A stretch of 7,443 bases of DNA. Source: JAPLVS01 sp043809265 (GTDB taxonomy: Archaea > Iainarchaeota > Iainarchaeia > Iainarchaeales > DTGL01). The position numbers and the translations under genes were made by a program. The notes beneath the pieces were generated by a model. It saw nothing but the letters and a program-made list of their open reading frames with translations, was not told the DNA's origin and ran no database searches. Shown here piece by piece: positions 1-6,630 of the stretch. Position 1 is the first letter of the stretch, and each line of letters opens with the position of its first letter. The stretch covers positions 1 to 7,443 of the forward strand of contig JAZDDY010000098.1 in assembly GCA_043809265.1 (NCBI GenBank), given 5' to 3'.

Positions 1-33
1 AGAGATTCCAGCATTTTCTTTCCTTCTGGCAAT
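1..33 (-). CDS. Possible 5' end of a downstream gene, cut by the window edge; frame undecided
   Basis: The minus strand after the map stop codon holds two open readings that run off the edge. One, in the map frame, could start at TTG (32-30) or ATG (14-12) and reads PEGKKMLES; the purine-rich AGAAGGAAAGAAA just before the ATG could be a ribosome-binding site. The other frame is rich in Lys, Arg and Ala (ERRAKAIARRKENAGIS), with a purine-rich first codon position typical of coding DNA, but it has no ATG, GTG or TTG start in view. Too little is visible to name a product or to be sure a gene starts here. Confidence 0.22.
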   Translation of the reverse strand, partial: MARRKENAGIS

Positions 34-59
34 AGCTTTTGCCCTGCGTTCCGCCTGTT

Positions 60-989
60 TTATTTGCCTGTTCCGGCCTCTTTTTTCCCCGGCCTGATTA
101 TTGTAAGTATTTTGTTTTCGCTCTTTATAAAGCTATTCTCTGCCTGTGATACCATTGCATCTTTCCTTTCCTTGAGGACAGGGAATGCCCTGATGCATTT
201 TTCCCTGACCAGGTGCTTCAGCCCGATTTTCAGCTCGAATTCGCTTAATTTCATTTCCCTTGCAAGCCATCTTTCCGCGAACGGCAGTGTCTGGTAGTTT
301 TCTGCCGTGAACTCCAGGATTTTCCGTGCATGCGAATTTCTTATGGCACGCGGCTCCTCTATTTCAAAAATGCCTGAATCCGCCCCGTCCCTTACCATGC
401 CTTCGCCGTTTGTGGCGAACGGCTCGATTGCAAAGGCGGTGTTTTCCTCGATTTTCTTTGAATCGTTCCTTTCGGTATTGGGAATGCTTGGCGAAGCGTG
501 CTGGACATATTCTTCAAGGGTGTGGCCTGTGAGGTTTTGCACCGGCTTGAAGCCTTTTCCCTCTATTGTTTTCTGGATTTCTGCGCCGATTTCCCCGAGC
601 GAGGGGTTTTTTTCAAGCAGCAGTGCCGCGTTTTTGAGGGCGAGATCGCTTGCTTCAATCAGGGAAGCCCATTTCCCGTCATGGTTGATTGAAAAAGCGC
701 AGTCCGCAATCCTGCCGTCGATGTGCACTCCGATGTCTACTTTCAGCAAATCCCTTTCTTTAAGCGTGATTTTGTCGTTCCAGTCCGGCGTCTGGTGCGC
801 CGCATTCTCATTGAGGCTCAAATTCACAGGGAATGCGGGATGCGCCTTTTTCTTGATGATGAATTCCTCTATTTTTTCTGCGGCCTCGAAAAGGCTGCAG
901 TTCGGCTTGAGCAGCCTTCTTGCCTCCTGCTGTGCCTCCCAGGCGATTTCGCCTGCCTTCAAGTGCTTCTCGATTTCAGATTTTTCCAT
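60..989 (-). CDS. map: Methionine aminopeptidase, type II (archaeal)
   Basis: This cytosolic two-metal enzyme removes the initiator methionine from nascent proteins when the second residue is small. The 309-residue product matches the archaeal type II family throughout; the Pyrococcus enzyme is about 295. The five metal ligands are in order: D85 (KVDIG), D96 (IADCA), H156 (LTGHT), E189 (AIEPFAT) and E284 (SQAEN). The substrate-side histidines are H65 (NAAHQTP) and H164 (QHASPSIPN). The helical insert that defines type II lies at about 205-265, including the TLPFAERWL stretch. The usual AQFEH around the last ligand reads SQAEN here, with the Glu kept. The ATG start is preceded by GGAGTGA (1000-994) with a four-base spacer. 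The gene begins 30 bases after the polB stop on the same strand, so co-transcription with polB is likely. Confidence 0.96.
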   Translation of the reverse strand: MEKSEIEKHLKAGEIAWEAQQEARRLLKPNCSLFEAAEKIEEFIIKKKAHPAFPVNLSLNENAAHQTPDWNDKITLKERDLLKVDIGVHIDGRIADCAFSINHDGKWASLIEASDLALKNAALLLEKNPSLGEIGAEIQKTIEGKGFKPVQNLTGHTLEEYVQHASPSIPNTERNDSKKIEENTAFAIEPFATNGEGMVRDGADSGIFEIEEPRAIRNSHARKILEFTAENYQTLPFAERWLAREMKLSEFELKIGLKHLVREKCIRAFPVLKERKDAMVSQAENSFIKSENKILTIIRPGKKEAGTGK

Positions 990-993
990 GTAA

Positions 994-1000
994 TCACTCC
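994..1000 (-). promoter_or_regulatory. Ribosome-binding site of map
   Basis: The minus strand reads GGAGTGATTAC before the map ATG. GGAGTGA resembles the archaeal Shine-Dalgarno consensus GGAGGTGA and lies four bases from the start codon. It supports the ATG at 989 and shows how map can be translated from a polB-map message. Confidence 0.6.
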
Positions 1001-1019
1001 ATTACAAGCATAAGTTTTT

Positions 1020-3437
1020 TCATCCGAAGGCTCCAAGGCTGGACTGCTTGCCTCCGTGAATCAGGTCTTGTTCGCTATATCCTAGTTCGCGAATAATTTT
1101 TATTACCGCTGGAATAACCTGGTGTTCGATATAATAGTCGGCGTCGTAATTGCCTTCCGCGACGAATTCTTCCAGTTGCGCCCTGTCGCTTATGGATTTG
1201 CCTGCGCGCGTTATGATGTACCCGATCATGGAGCCTTCATCCAAGGGCTTTCCCAGTGCAATCGCTTTTTTTGCCGCAGCCACGTGCGGCCCCACGGATT
1301 CATAACTGCCGATGGCTTTTTTTATCTGCGAATAAATGACAAGCTCTGATTTTTTCGCTTTCCCTTCCTTCAAATCCTTTATGGCCTTTTTCACGATTTC
1401 AATGGCTTTTTCTGGATTGCCTTCCTTGAGGATTGCCTCTATCACAGAACGCTGGGTTTCCTTTGCGATTCCCGCCCAGTCCCTGCGCACATACTCGAAT
1501 CCCACGATTTTCAGGTGGCCATTATAGTCTATGAGCGCGTATTTTTTCTTTGCCGCGCTTTCCCCGCTTTTTTTCGTGACAAAAATCCCGCGCCTGTAAA
1601 ATCCTTCAAGTTCGAGGTTCATTACCCCCGGCAATTCAGAATTTATTTTTTTCAGGAATTCTTCAACATTCTCTTTTGTTTTGCCTTCCGGGATTTTGAT
1701 GAACGATGAGTCTGTGTCCCCGTAGATTGTCCTGAAGCCGGCCTTGTCGGCTTCGTTCGCAACCCATTGCACGTATTCCCTGCTCCAGCCTGTCACAGCC
1801 ATCGCGCTTTCCCTGGAATACCAGCGGAAGTGCGCGAATCCAAGCGTCCCATAAAATGAATTCAGCAGGATTTTGAGGGCCTGCTGCCTTGCAAACAGGG
1901 CCGAGTATTCGTGCGATTCCTTTTTCTTGGATTTCATTTCTTTTTTCAATTCGAGCCTTTTGCTGAACAATTGTTCCAGGATAGAGGAAACGAATCCCTT
2001 GCGTTTTGTGCAAAACCAATACTTGTCAGGGCTCATGTTTTTTTTGCATTCCGTGTGTTCGCAGTTTACGGTGTCAGGCGAAATATTGTGGCTTATCATT
2101 ATTGTCGGATGCAGTGAAGTGAAGTCCAGCACAGCAAGATTTTCGTGCAGGCCTTTTTCCGGCTCCCTCACGAAACCGCCCTTGTAGGTCTGCATCAGCC
2201 TTAAGCGCACGTCCTGGTCCGAGGGCCTGTTGGGGACAAGCACGTTCTGGCCGAAGGATTCCCTTATCAGGAGCGCTTCCACTAACTGCGAGGCACCGCT
2301 CCTTGAAGCGTCAAAAAGCGTCTGGTGCACCAGCTTGCCCATTTCGATGTACACAGGCAGATATTCTTTCACCAGCCTGTGCGTCACCTCAGAATCCCTG
2401 CGGTTGTATTCGGCAAGCCTTTCGATTTCTTTTCCTGTGCGCCACATTTCAACAATCTGTTCTGCGGTGATTTTTTCCTTTTCCTCCCCGAAAAGCGCTT
2501 TGTCAACTGATTCAAGGTCGAATTTGATGAGGTTGACTATGCCGAACCTTGAAAGCGAGCGCAGGACAGGGTAGGCGTCCACGTGCTGCATTCCTTTTAC
2601 TGCAAAGGCCTGGTCAAGGCCTTTTTTGATTAATTTGGGTTCAGAATTGTCGGCGCCGATGCCTGCCTTTATGCCGAGCCTTTTCGCCCTTTCAAGGAGA
2701 TATGGAAAATCGAAGTGGTCGCCGTTGTAGGTGCAAATTATGTCAAGGTTTTTGGAGCGGATTTTTTCAATCAGTTTTTCGAGCAGTTCCTTTCCGTCTT
2801 TCGCCTGCACAACGTATTTTTGGTTTATTTTTTTTTCTGAAAAAACCACCTGCTCTTCGTCGTCCACATAGCTGGCGAGCAAAACAGGGTCTTTTTTCGG
2901 GTCTGAGAAATTGCCTGCGGAATATGTCTCGAAATCGAATGCGCCGATGCGCAATGGCGGCGTGATATCGCTTTTCTTTTTTATGGATTCCAGTTCCAGT
3001 GTTTTTCCGTCGAATTCGATTTCGTATTCGCACAACGGCTCCAAATCCCGGTCTATCAGGTAGCGCTTTGCGAAGGGGATGTCGTATTCGCGCTTGTGGA
3101 GCACGAACGGCAGCGCCCTTACCTGGTCCCTGGCCTCTTTCACACCCTTTGTGGAATTGAAAACGATTTTGAGAACCTTTTCCGGCTGGCCCCCTGGAAT
3201 GGCTTTTTTATCGGCTATGTCGGCCCTTTTGGGCTTTATGCCGTTGAAATCCATGGAAGCGATTTTTTTCGCAGCCTCCTCCGGGTTTCCCGAAACCATC
3301 GCGTAAAAATAGGGCTCGAAGGAAGAATCTTTCACTGCCAGTTTTCCCTGTTTTGTTGAAAAAAACAGGCGTATTACCGATTGCGCGCCCGCAAGGTAAT
3401 CCGCGTCCAAGAGAATGCCTATGGCCTTTTCAGTCAT
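1020..3437 (-). CDS. polB: Archaeal family B DNA polymerase (replicative, with 3'-5' exonuclease)
   Basis: This is a DNA-dependent DNA polymerase with proofreading exonuclease, acting at the replication fork. Residue numbers count from the upstream TTG at 3464; subtract 9 for the preferred ATG at 3437. Exo I is FDFET (D177, E179), Exo II is YNGDHFDFPY (D249, D252) and Exo III is YNRRD (Y353, D357). The YxGG loop is YKGG (427-430). Motif A is LDFTSLHPT (D447), motif B KILLNSFYG (K531, N535, Y538) and motif C YGDTDS (D583, D585). The thumb has KKKYAL and RRDWAGIAKETQ. The N-terminal FEPYFYA and QPEKVLKI stretches align by eye with the uracil-sensing pocket of archaeal PolB. The C-terminus QSSLGAF fits a PCNA-interacting peptide. 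There is no intein. The Tyr of SLYPS in motif A, the steric gate, is His452. I prefer the ATG because TTG 3464 lies inside the predicted TATA box. The ATG form is 805 residues; Pyrococcus PolB is about 775. Confidence 0.97.
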   Translation of the reverse strand: MTEKAIGILLDADYLAGAQSVIRLFFSTKQGKLAVKDSSFEPYFYAMVSGNPEEAAKKIASMDFNGIKPKRADIADKKAIPGGQPEKVLKIVFNSTKGVKEARDQVRALPFVLHKREYDIPFAKRYLIDRDLEPLCEYEIEFDGKTLELESIKKKSDITPPLRIGAFDFETYSAGNFSDPKKDPVLLASYVDDEEQVVFSEKKINQKYVVQAKDGKELLEKLIEKIRSKNLDIICTYNGDHFDFPYLLERAKRLGIKAGIGADNSEPKLIKKGLDQAFAVKGMQHVDAYPVLRSLSRFGIVNLIKFDLESVDKALFGEEKEKITAEQIVEMWRTGKEIERLAEYNRRDSEVTHRLVKEYLPVYIEMGKLVHQTLFDASRSGASQLVEALLIRESFGQNVLVPNRPSDQDVRLRLMQTYKGGFVREPEKGLHENLAVLDFTSLHPTIMISHNISPDTVNCEHTECKKNMSPDKYWFCTKRKGFVSSILEQLFSKRLELKKEMKSKKKESHEYSALFARQQALKILLNSFYGTLGFAHFRWYSRESAMAVTGWSREYVQWVANEADKAGFRTIYGDTDSSFIKIPEGKTKENVEEFLKKINSELPGVMNLELEGFYRRGIFVTKKSGESAAKKKYALIDYNGHLKIVGFEYVRRDWAGIAKETQRSVIEAILKEGNPEKAIEIVKKAIKDLKEGKAKKSELVIYSQIKKAIGSYESVGPHVAAAKKAIALGKPLDEGSMIGYIITRAGKSISDRAQLEEFVAEGNYDADYYIEHQVIPAVIKIIRELGYSEQDLIHGGKQSSLGAFG

Positions 3438-3527
3438 CTGAAACCCTATTATTTTAAGGGGCAAAATTATTAAACAAGAGATACATAATAATAAGCGTAG
3501 TAACTGAGGGTTGTTTTAGGTGTTTGA
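3438..3527. promoter_or_regulatory. Divergent promoter region between polB and the 167-residue coiled-coil gene
   Basis: Ninety bases separate the two starts. On the minus strand TTTAATAATTTT (3474-3463) is a good TATA box; a start about 25 bases from its centre falls near 3444, leaving a leader of only about 7 bases before the polB ATG, so polB is probably nearly leaderless. On the plus strand ACATAATAATAA (about 3481-3492) is a TATA candidate that would give a start near 3513. The two boxes are almost adjacent, so the promoters may interfere with each other. Positions are inferred by eye. Confidence 0.55.
3519..3522 (+). promoter_or_regulatory. Ribosome-binding site of the 167-residue coiled-coil gene
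   Basis: GGTG lies five bases before the ATG at 3528, matching the archaeal GGTGA core. It favours this start over the in-frame ATGs at 3540 and 3564. Confidence 0.5.
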
Positions 3528-4031
3528 ATGCCACCGGAAATGAGGGAGCTTGGCGGGGACAGGATGAATCCTGTCCAGCGGGAAAGGCAGCATACTGTCA
3601 AGGCTTCGACGCTGCTGATGCAGCTGCGCGAGGACGTCAAGGCGATGAACAGCGCCATTTCCATTCTCTCGCAGAAAATGCGGCACCTGACCCGTAACGA
3701 GAAAATCCTGGGCAGGAACCTTATTGTTTTGAACAAGAAAATAAAGGAGATGTCTGAGTCTGGCGAAACAAGGGATGTGCCTGAGGCGGCCCTTAAAAGG
3801 TTCGAGGAAATCCAGAAAAAAGTGGAGCAGATGGGCAAGAAATTCGAGGAACTGAACATCGCGATTTCGAACACTAACAGGAAGTTTGTAAGCGCGGAAG
3901 AGCTCAAGGAACTGCGCTATGTGGTTGATTCAATCAATCCCCTGAACCTGGCGACCTTAGACCAGGTAAAGGACATAGTAAAGAACGCCATGGAAAAACA
4001 GAAGAAAGACCAGCAGATGGACATGGGTTAA
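3528..4031 (+). CDS. Conserved-looking coiled-coil protein of unknown function
   Basis: The product has 167 residues and no signal peptide or membrane segment, so it is probably cytosolic. Residues 1-23 are polar and likely flexible. About 24-75 and 86-115 are heptad-like, charged helices (for example LLMQLREDVKAM and RFEEIQKKVEQMG) separated by a short Ser/Gly/Pro-containing break near 77-86. The C-terminal part (120-155) is a distinct helical segment with SAEELKELRYVVDSINP followed by LATLDQVKDIV, which looks like a small domain rather than coiled coil. The tail is Lys/Gln-rich. I do not recognise the family. The C-terminal segment recalls weakly the LKxLVExVG pattern of archaellum FlaC/D/E proteins, but it lacks their key ending. 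It is transcribed away from polB and converges on the HerA-like gene, with 10 bases between stop codons. Confidence 0.85.
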   Translation: MPPEMRELGGDRMNPVQRERQHTVKASTLLMQLREDVKAMNSAISILSQKMRHLTRNEKILGRNLIVLNKKIKEMSESGETRDVPEAALKRFEEIQKKVEQMGKKFEELNIAISNTNRKFVSAEELKELRYVVDSINPLNLATLDQVKDIVKNAMEKQKKDQQMDMG

Positions 4032-4041
4032 CTTCCGGCTT

Positions 4042-5580
4042 TTACAGTTTTACCTGCGTCAGCACTTTCGCTTCTTCGGGCTTTTTTTCTGTGCACTTGC
4101 TCAATCCCGGCCTTAAGAGCACGCGGTAGTTTTTCCTGTTTTCCACGATGACGCCGACATCGTTTTTTTCGATTATTGTGAGGGTGGCCTGCACTTTTTG
4201 CTTTACGTCTTTTGCCATGTTCGCCTTGTCCTTGAAGTCGAGCGCATATCCCACCCCATACTCCCTCATCTGCGAGATGTCCAATGCCATCCTTTCGCTT
4301 GCCGCGTTCGCCTTGAAAAACGGCACAATGCTGTCGCCGTCCGCGAGGAACAGGAGCGCCTTGAGCCTTTCGCTTTTGCCTGCAGACCTGAAATTTTCAA
4401 GGATGCCTGAAACCACAGACTGCAATACCAGGAGATTTTTTCTCCAGTCACCTTTTTCCATCACAAGAATGTTCGCCCTGCCTATGCCTTTCACCCACCC
4501 TTCGGATATTTCCTTTACGGGGTTGGAGCCTGTGAAGAGCTTCGGGTAAATGCCTTCAATCAGCATCAGCATGCGCACAGACTCCCTTTTCTTGAAAGGG
4601 GTCACGTGTTCGCCTTCTGGCAGCGCATTCACCCTGTCGATAAGCTGGAACAGGTCCGAGCTCCTGCCGAGCGCGAACGCCTGCTCTATGATTGCGCCCT
4701 GCGGCTTGTCCAGCAGGCCGAATGCGGCAAGGAATGCCTTCGGATCTACAAATGCGAGGTCCGCCTTTATCTCTTCTCCTGACCTGAAAAACTTTATCGG
4801 GAATCCCAGCGGGTCCATTTCCGAGCTGTATTTCCTGAGCTCTTCTGTTTCGTCGTTCGGGAAATGGAGGCCGCCGAACGAATTGTCCCAGTCCACAATT
4901 ATTGTCGGGATATTGGAGAGCAGGGCGCTTTCGATGAGCACATGGAACACATGCATGCGATCGCCCTTGTCGCCGCCGGTGACTATCGTGCGGTCGAAGA
5001 AATCAAAGGGCTCTTTCACCATTGTGCCCTGCCTTGTGATTCCGAACATTATTTCGCCGTGCCCCAATTCTATCCGGAGGGTTTCCTCTTTTTTTCTCAC
5101 TGCCGGGGATATAAGCAGCCCGACAAGCGGGATTGTGAAAAACGCGAGTTTTTCCTGGTCCGCGCAGTTCTTCAATTCAAGCAAATCGAGGTCGTATGCA
5201 GTGCTCACTTCCTGCACCAGCGATGAAAAAGACTGGATTTTCGCCATCAGCGCGTCGGTTTCTTTCACAAACGAATCCTCGTCGTTTGCCACATAAACAG
5301 AACCCGAATCCAAAAGCAAAAACTTGAAAGTTTCTTTTGCCGTGTGCTTTGAGATTGTAAGTGCGCGCCTCGGCAGCGTTTCGACAAACGCCTCAACACT
5401 GCCCTTGCAATGGAAAACCTTATAGCATTCGACCAGGGCGCCCTTGCGGATGTTTCCCTCGGTTTCGAAAACCATCGCAAGCACAAGGCTTTCGGGATTG
5501 GCGTAAAGCTCTATATCGTGGCCCTGCATCGATCCCGTGAACAATGGTGTCCAAGGGCCGTTGCTCAGTTTGAAGTCCAT
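4042..5580 (-). CDS. HerA/FtsK-superfamily ATPase-like protein with degenerate nucleotide-binding motifs (probable pseudo-ATPase)
   Basis: Numbering counts from GTG 5589; subtract 3 for the preferred ATG. Residues 1-170 form a beta-rich N-terminal region in the place of the HAS-barrel of HerA. Residues 174-240 follow the HerA pattern: GHGEIMFGI, then FFDRTIVTGG at the strand leading into the P-loop, then a helix and TIIVDWD (229-235). The P-loop position reads GGDKGDRMH (205-213) instead of GxxGxGKS/T, so the catalytic Lys and Ser/Thr are missing. Later, ISEGWVKGIGRANILVMEKG (361-380) matches the region before the second acidic strand. ALLFLADGDSIVP (411-423) stands where HerA has LLVxEEAHNFVP, without the Glu. 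MREYGVGYALDFKDK (441-455) stands where HerA has the GRKxGVGLxxxSQRPS sensor. Both conserved catalytic sites are therefore lost while the fold pattern persists. There is no membrane segment. Assignment is by eye; a divergent family unrelated to HerA remains possible. Confidence 0.85.
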   Translation of the reverse strand: MDFKLSNGPWTPLFTGSMQGHDIELYANPESLVLAMVFETEGNIRKGALVECYKVFHCKGSVEAFVETLPRRALTISKHTAKETFKFLLLDSGSVYVANDEDSFVKETDALMAKIQSFSSLVQEVSTAYDLDLLELKNCADQEKLAFFTIPLVGLLISPAVRKKEETLRIELGHGEIMFGITRQGTMVKEPFDFFDRTIVTGGDKGDRMHVFHVLIESALLSNIPTIIVDWDNSFGGLHFPNDETEELRKYSSEMDPLGFPIKFFRSGEEIKADLAFVDPKAFLAAFGLLDKPQGAIIEQAFALGRSSDLFQLIDRVNALPEGEHVTPFKKRESVRMLMLIEGIYPKLFTGSNPVKEISEGWVKGIGRANILVMEKGDWRKNLLVLQSVVSGILENFRSAGKSERLKALLFLADGDSIVPFFKANAASERMALDISQMREYGVGYALDFKDKANMAKDVKQKVQATLTIIEKNDVGVIVENRKNYRVLLRPGLSKCTEKKPEEAKVLTQVKL

Positions 5581-5728
5581 TTCGTGCACCAGGCAGTTTC
5601 TCTAAATAAGATGCGAACGATTAATTTAAACCTTTCTTTCGTGCGCTTTCCTGTTTTGCTGCACTGGAATAGCTTTTTAAATAACAATAGAGTAATGATA
5701 TAGTTTTCTAGGGAAACGTGAAAAGGGA
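5581..5728. promoter_or_regulatory. Divergent promoter region between the HerA-like gene and the 295-residue coiled-coil gene
   Basis: On the minus strand TTTAAATTAAT (5630-5620), preceded by purine-rich GAAAGG as a possible BRE, would start transcription near 5600, with a leader of about 20 bases. On the plus strand CTTTTTAAATAA (5673-5684) would start near 5704, a leader of about 25 bases before the ATG at 5729. The ribosome-binding site of the plus gene may be GTGA (5718-5721). The stretch between the two boxes (about 5631-5672) shows no clear ORF, inverted repeat or operator to the eye. Confidence 0.6.
5587..5590 (-). promoter_or_regulatory. Ribosome-binding site that decides the start of the HerA-like gene
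   Basis: The minus strand reads GGTGCACGAAATG. GGTG is six bases from the ATG at 5580 and overlaps the alternative in-frame GTG (5589-5587). The ATG is therefore the better start, since the GTG would consume the ribosome-binding site. Confidence 0.55.
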
Positions 5729-6616
5729 ATGGTTGACGAAGAAGTAGTAATGGATACGATCCGGAAAATGAAGGAATCCGGGCTCGAAGATTCCATAATA
5801 ATAAGCACTCTTGAAGACATAGGCCTTAACGAAAAGCAGGCCCAGGATTTCATTGACCGGGCTTCAGGCCCGGCCCAACCCGAAGCCGTGCCTGCTGCTG
5901 CAAGAAGGCCTGTTGCCGCACAGCCAGCCCAGAGGCCGCAGGCACAGCCCCAGCCAAGGCTGCAGCCAAGGCCTGCGTTTCAGCCTGAAGAAACAGCCGA
6001 AGAACCGGCTGAATTGCCTGCCGAAGCGCCTGAAGAAGAAATTGTCCCTGAAGAGGACTTGGGGGACTTCAGCGCAGACGAAGAAGCCGCATTGAGTGCG
6101 GCATTCGAGGAAGAAGAGACAAAGCCGGCAAGGCCGCAGCCAAGGGATGTTCCGGCAAGGGCTGTCGGCGGAGCGCTTTCAGGGGATGAAAGGACAGCCG
6201 AAGCCGTCAGGAAAATCAGGGAAATTCCGCAAAGGCCTGCGCCTTATGCAGGCCAAAGGGTGCCAATGCAGGAAGGGATTCCCCAATACCGGCAGCCTGT
6301 TAAAAACCGCGCTTTGCCTGCGGAAGACAGTTTCGCAGACCAGTTTGAGGAATCAGCAATGAAGCAGGCTGCGACAGAAATCGCGCTCGAAGAGCACGAG
6401 CAGACAATGGGTGAAATGCAGCAGGCAATCAAAAAAATCGAAAGCCGGCCGATTCAATTGCCGCCTGGTGCAACCCAGGACACAAAGGCATTGATGCTTG
6501 AACTCGAAAACCTGAGGCAGCAGCTCGAGGACACAAGGGCAATGGCTGCAGCCACGCGCTCGCTCATGGAAAAAGTCCTCGAAGTCAACAGGAAAATATT
6601 AAGCAGGCTCCCTTAA
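5729..6616 (+). CDS. Protein with small helical N-terminal domain, disordered Pro/Glu-rich linker and C-terminal coiled coil; function unknown
   Basis: The product has 295 residues and no signal peptide or membrane helix. Residues 1-46 look like a compact three-helix UBA-like module: IRKMKESGLEDSIII, STLEDIGL and NEKQAQDFIDRA. Residues 47-90 are rich in Pro, Ala, Gln and Arg (for example QPAQRPQAQPQPRLQP). About 85-132 is strongly acidic (runs of EE, PEEE and FEEEE), and 133-200 is again Pro/Arg-rich; the whole 47-200 stretch is probably disordered. Residues 203-295 are helical: a segment EESAMKQAATEIALEEHEQ to about 237, a Pro-containing break (SRPIQLPPGATQ, 239-250), then a coiled coil, ALMLELENLRQQLEDTRAM and LMEKVLEVNRKILSRL, to the end. 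I do not recognise the family; tethering or scaffolding is inferred from the layout only. It is divergent from the HerA-like gene and converges on the membrane-protein cluster. Confidence 0.87.
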   Translation: MVDEEVVMDTIRKMKESGLEDSIIISTLEDIGLNEKQAQDFIDRASGPAQPEAVPAAARRPVAAQPAQRPQAQPQPRLQPRPAFQPEETAEEPAELPAEAPEEEIVPEEDLGDFSADEEAALSAAFEEEETKPARPQPRDVPARAVGGALSGDERTAEAVRKIREIPQRPAPYAGQRVPMQEGIPQYRQPVKNRALPAEDSFADQFEESAMKQAATEIALEEHEQTMGEMQQAIKKIESRPIQLPPGATQDTKALMLELENLRQQLEDTRAMAAATRSLMEKVLEVNRKILSRLP

Positions 6617-6618
6617 CT

Positions 6619-6630
6619 GTTTTTTTATTT
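6619..6630 (+). terminator. T-rich terminator after the 295-residue coiled-coil gene
   Basis: A run of seven T followed by ATTT comes three bases after the TAA of the plus gene, typical of archaeal intrinsic termination. It overlaps the stop codon of the opposing minus gene (6627-6625), so part of the signal lies in that gene's end. No hairpin is evident. Confidence 0.45.

Noticed and set aside
307..993. Long plus-strand open frame opposite map
   Set aside because: It is antisense to a gene with every family motif, its translation is Ser/Phe-rich without any domain pattern, and it has no ribosome-binding site.
3438..3464. TTG start at 3464 for polB, adding nine residues
   Set aside because: The TTG sits inside the TATA box and upstream of the inferred transcription start. 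Family alignment begins near LLDADY, close to the ATG at 3437.
3482..3493. Shared motif CATAATAATAAG, also at about 5795-5806, as a possible repeat or operator
   Set aside because: The second copy is inside coding sequence (SIIIS codons); the match is short and AT-rich, so chance is sufficient.
3528..4031. Archaellum protein FlaC/FlaD/FlaE
   Set aside because: The resemblance is limited to a short helical stretch, the diagnostic C-terminal end is absent, and there are no other archaellum genes in the window.
4550..5296. Plus-strand open frame of 248 codons opposite the HerA-like gene
   Set aside because: Its Ser/Pro-rich, patternless translation is what the complement of a codon-biased gene gives. 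The minus frame has promoter, ribosome-binding site and fold-like segments.
4042..5580. Active HerA helicase of the HerA-NurA end-resection pair
   Set aside because: The P-loop Lys and Ser/Thr and the acidic catalytic residue are missing, and no nurA, mre11 or rad50 lies nearby.
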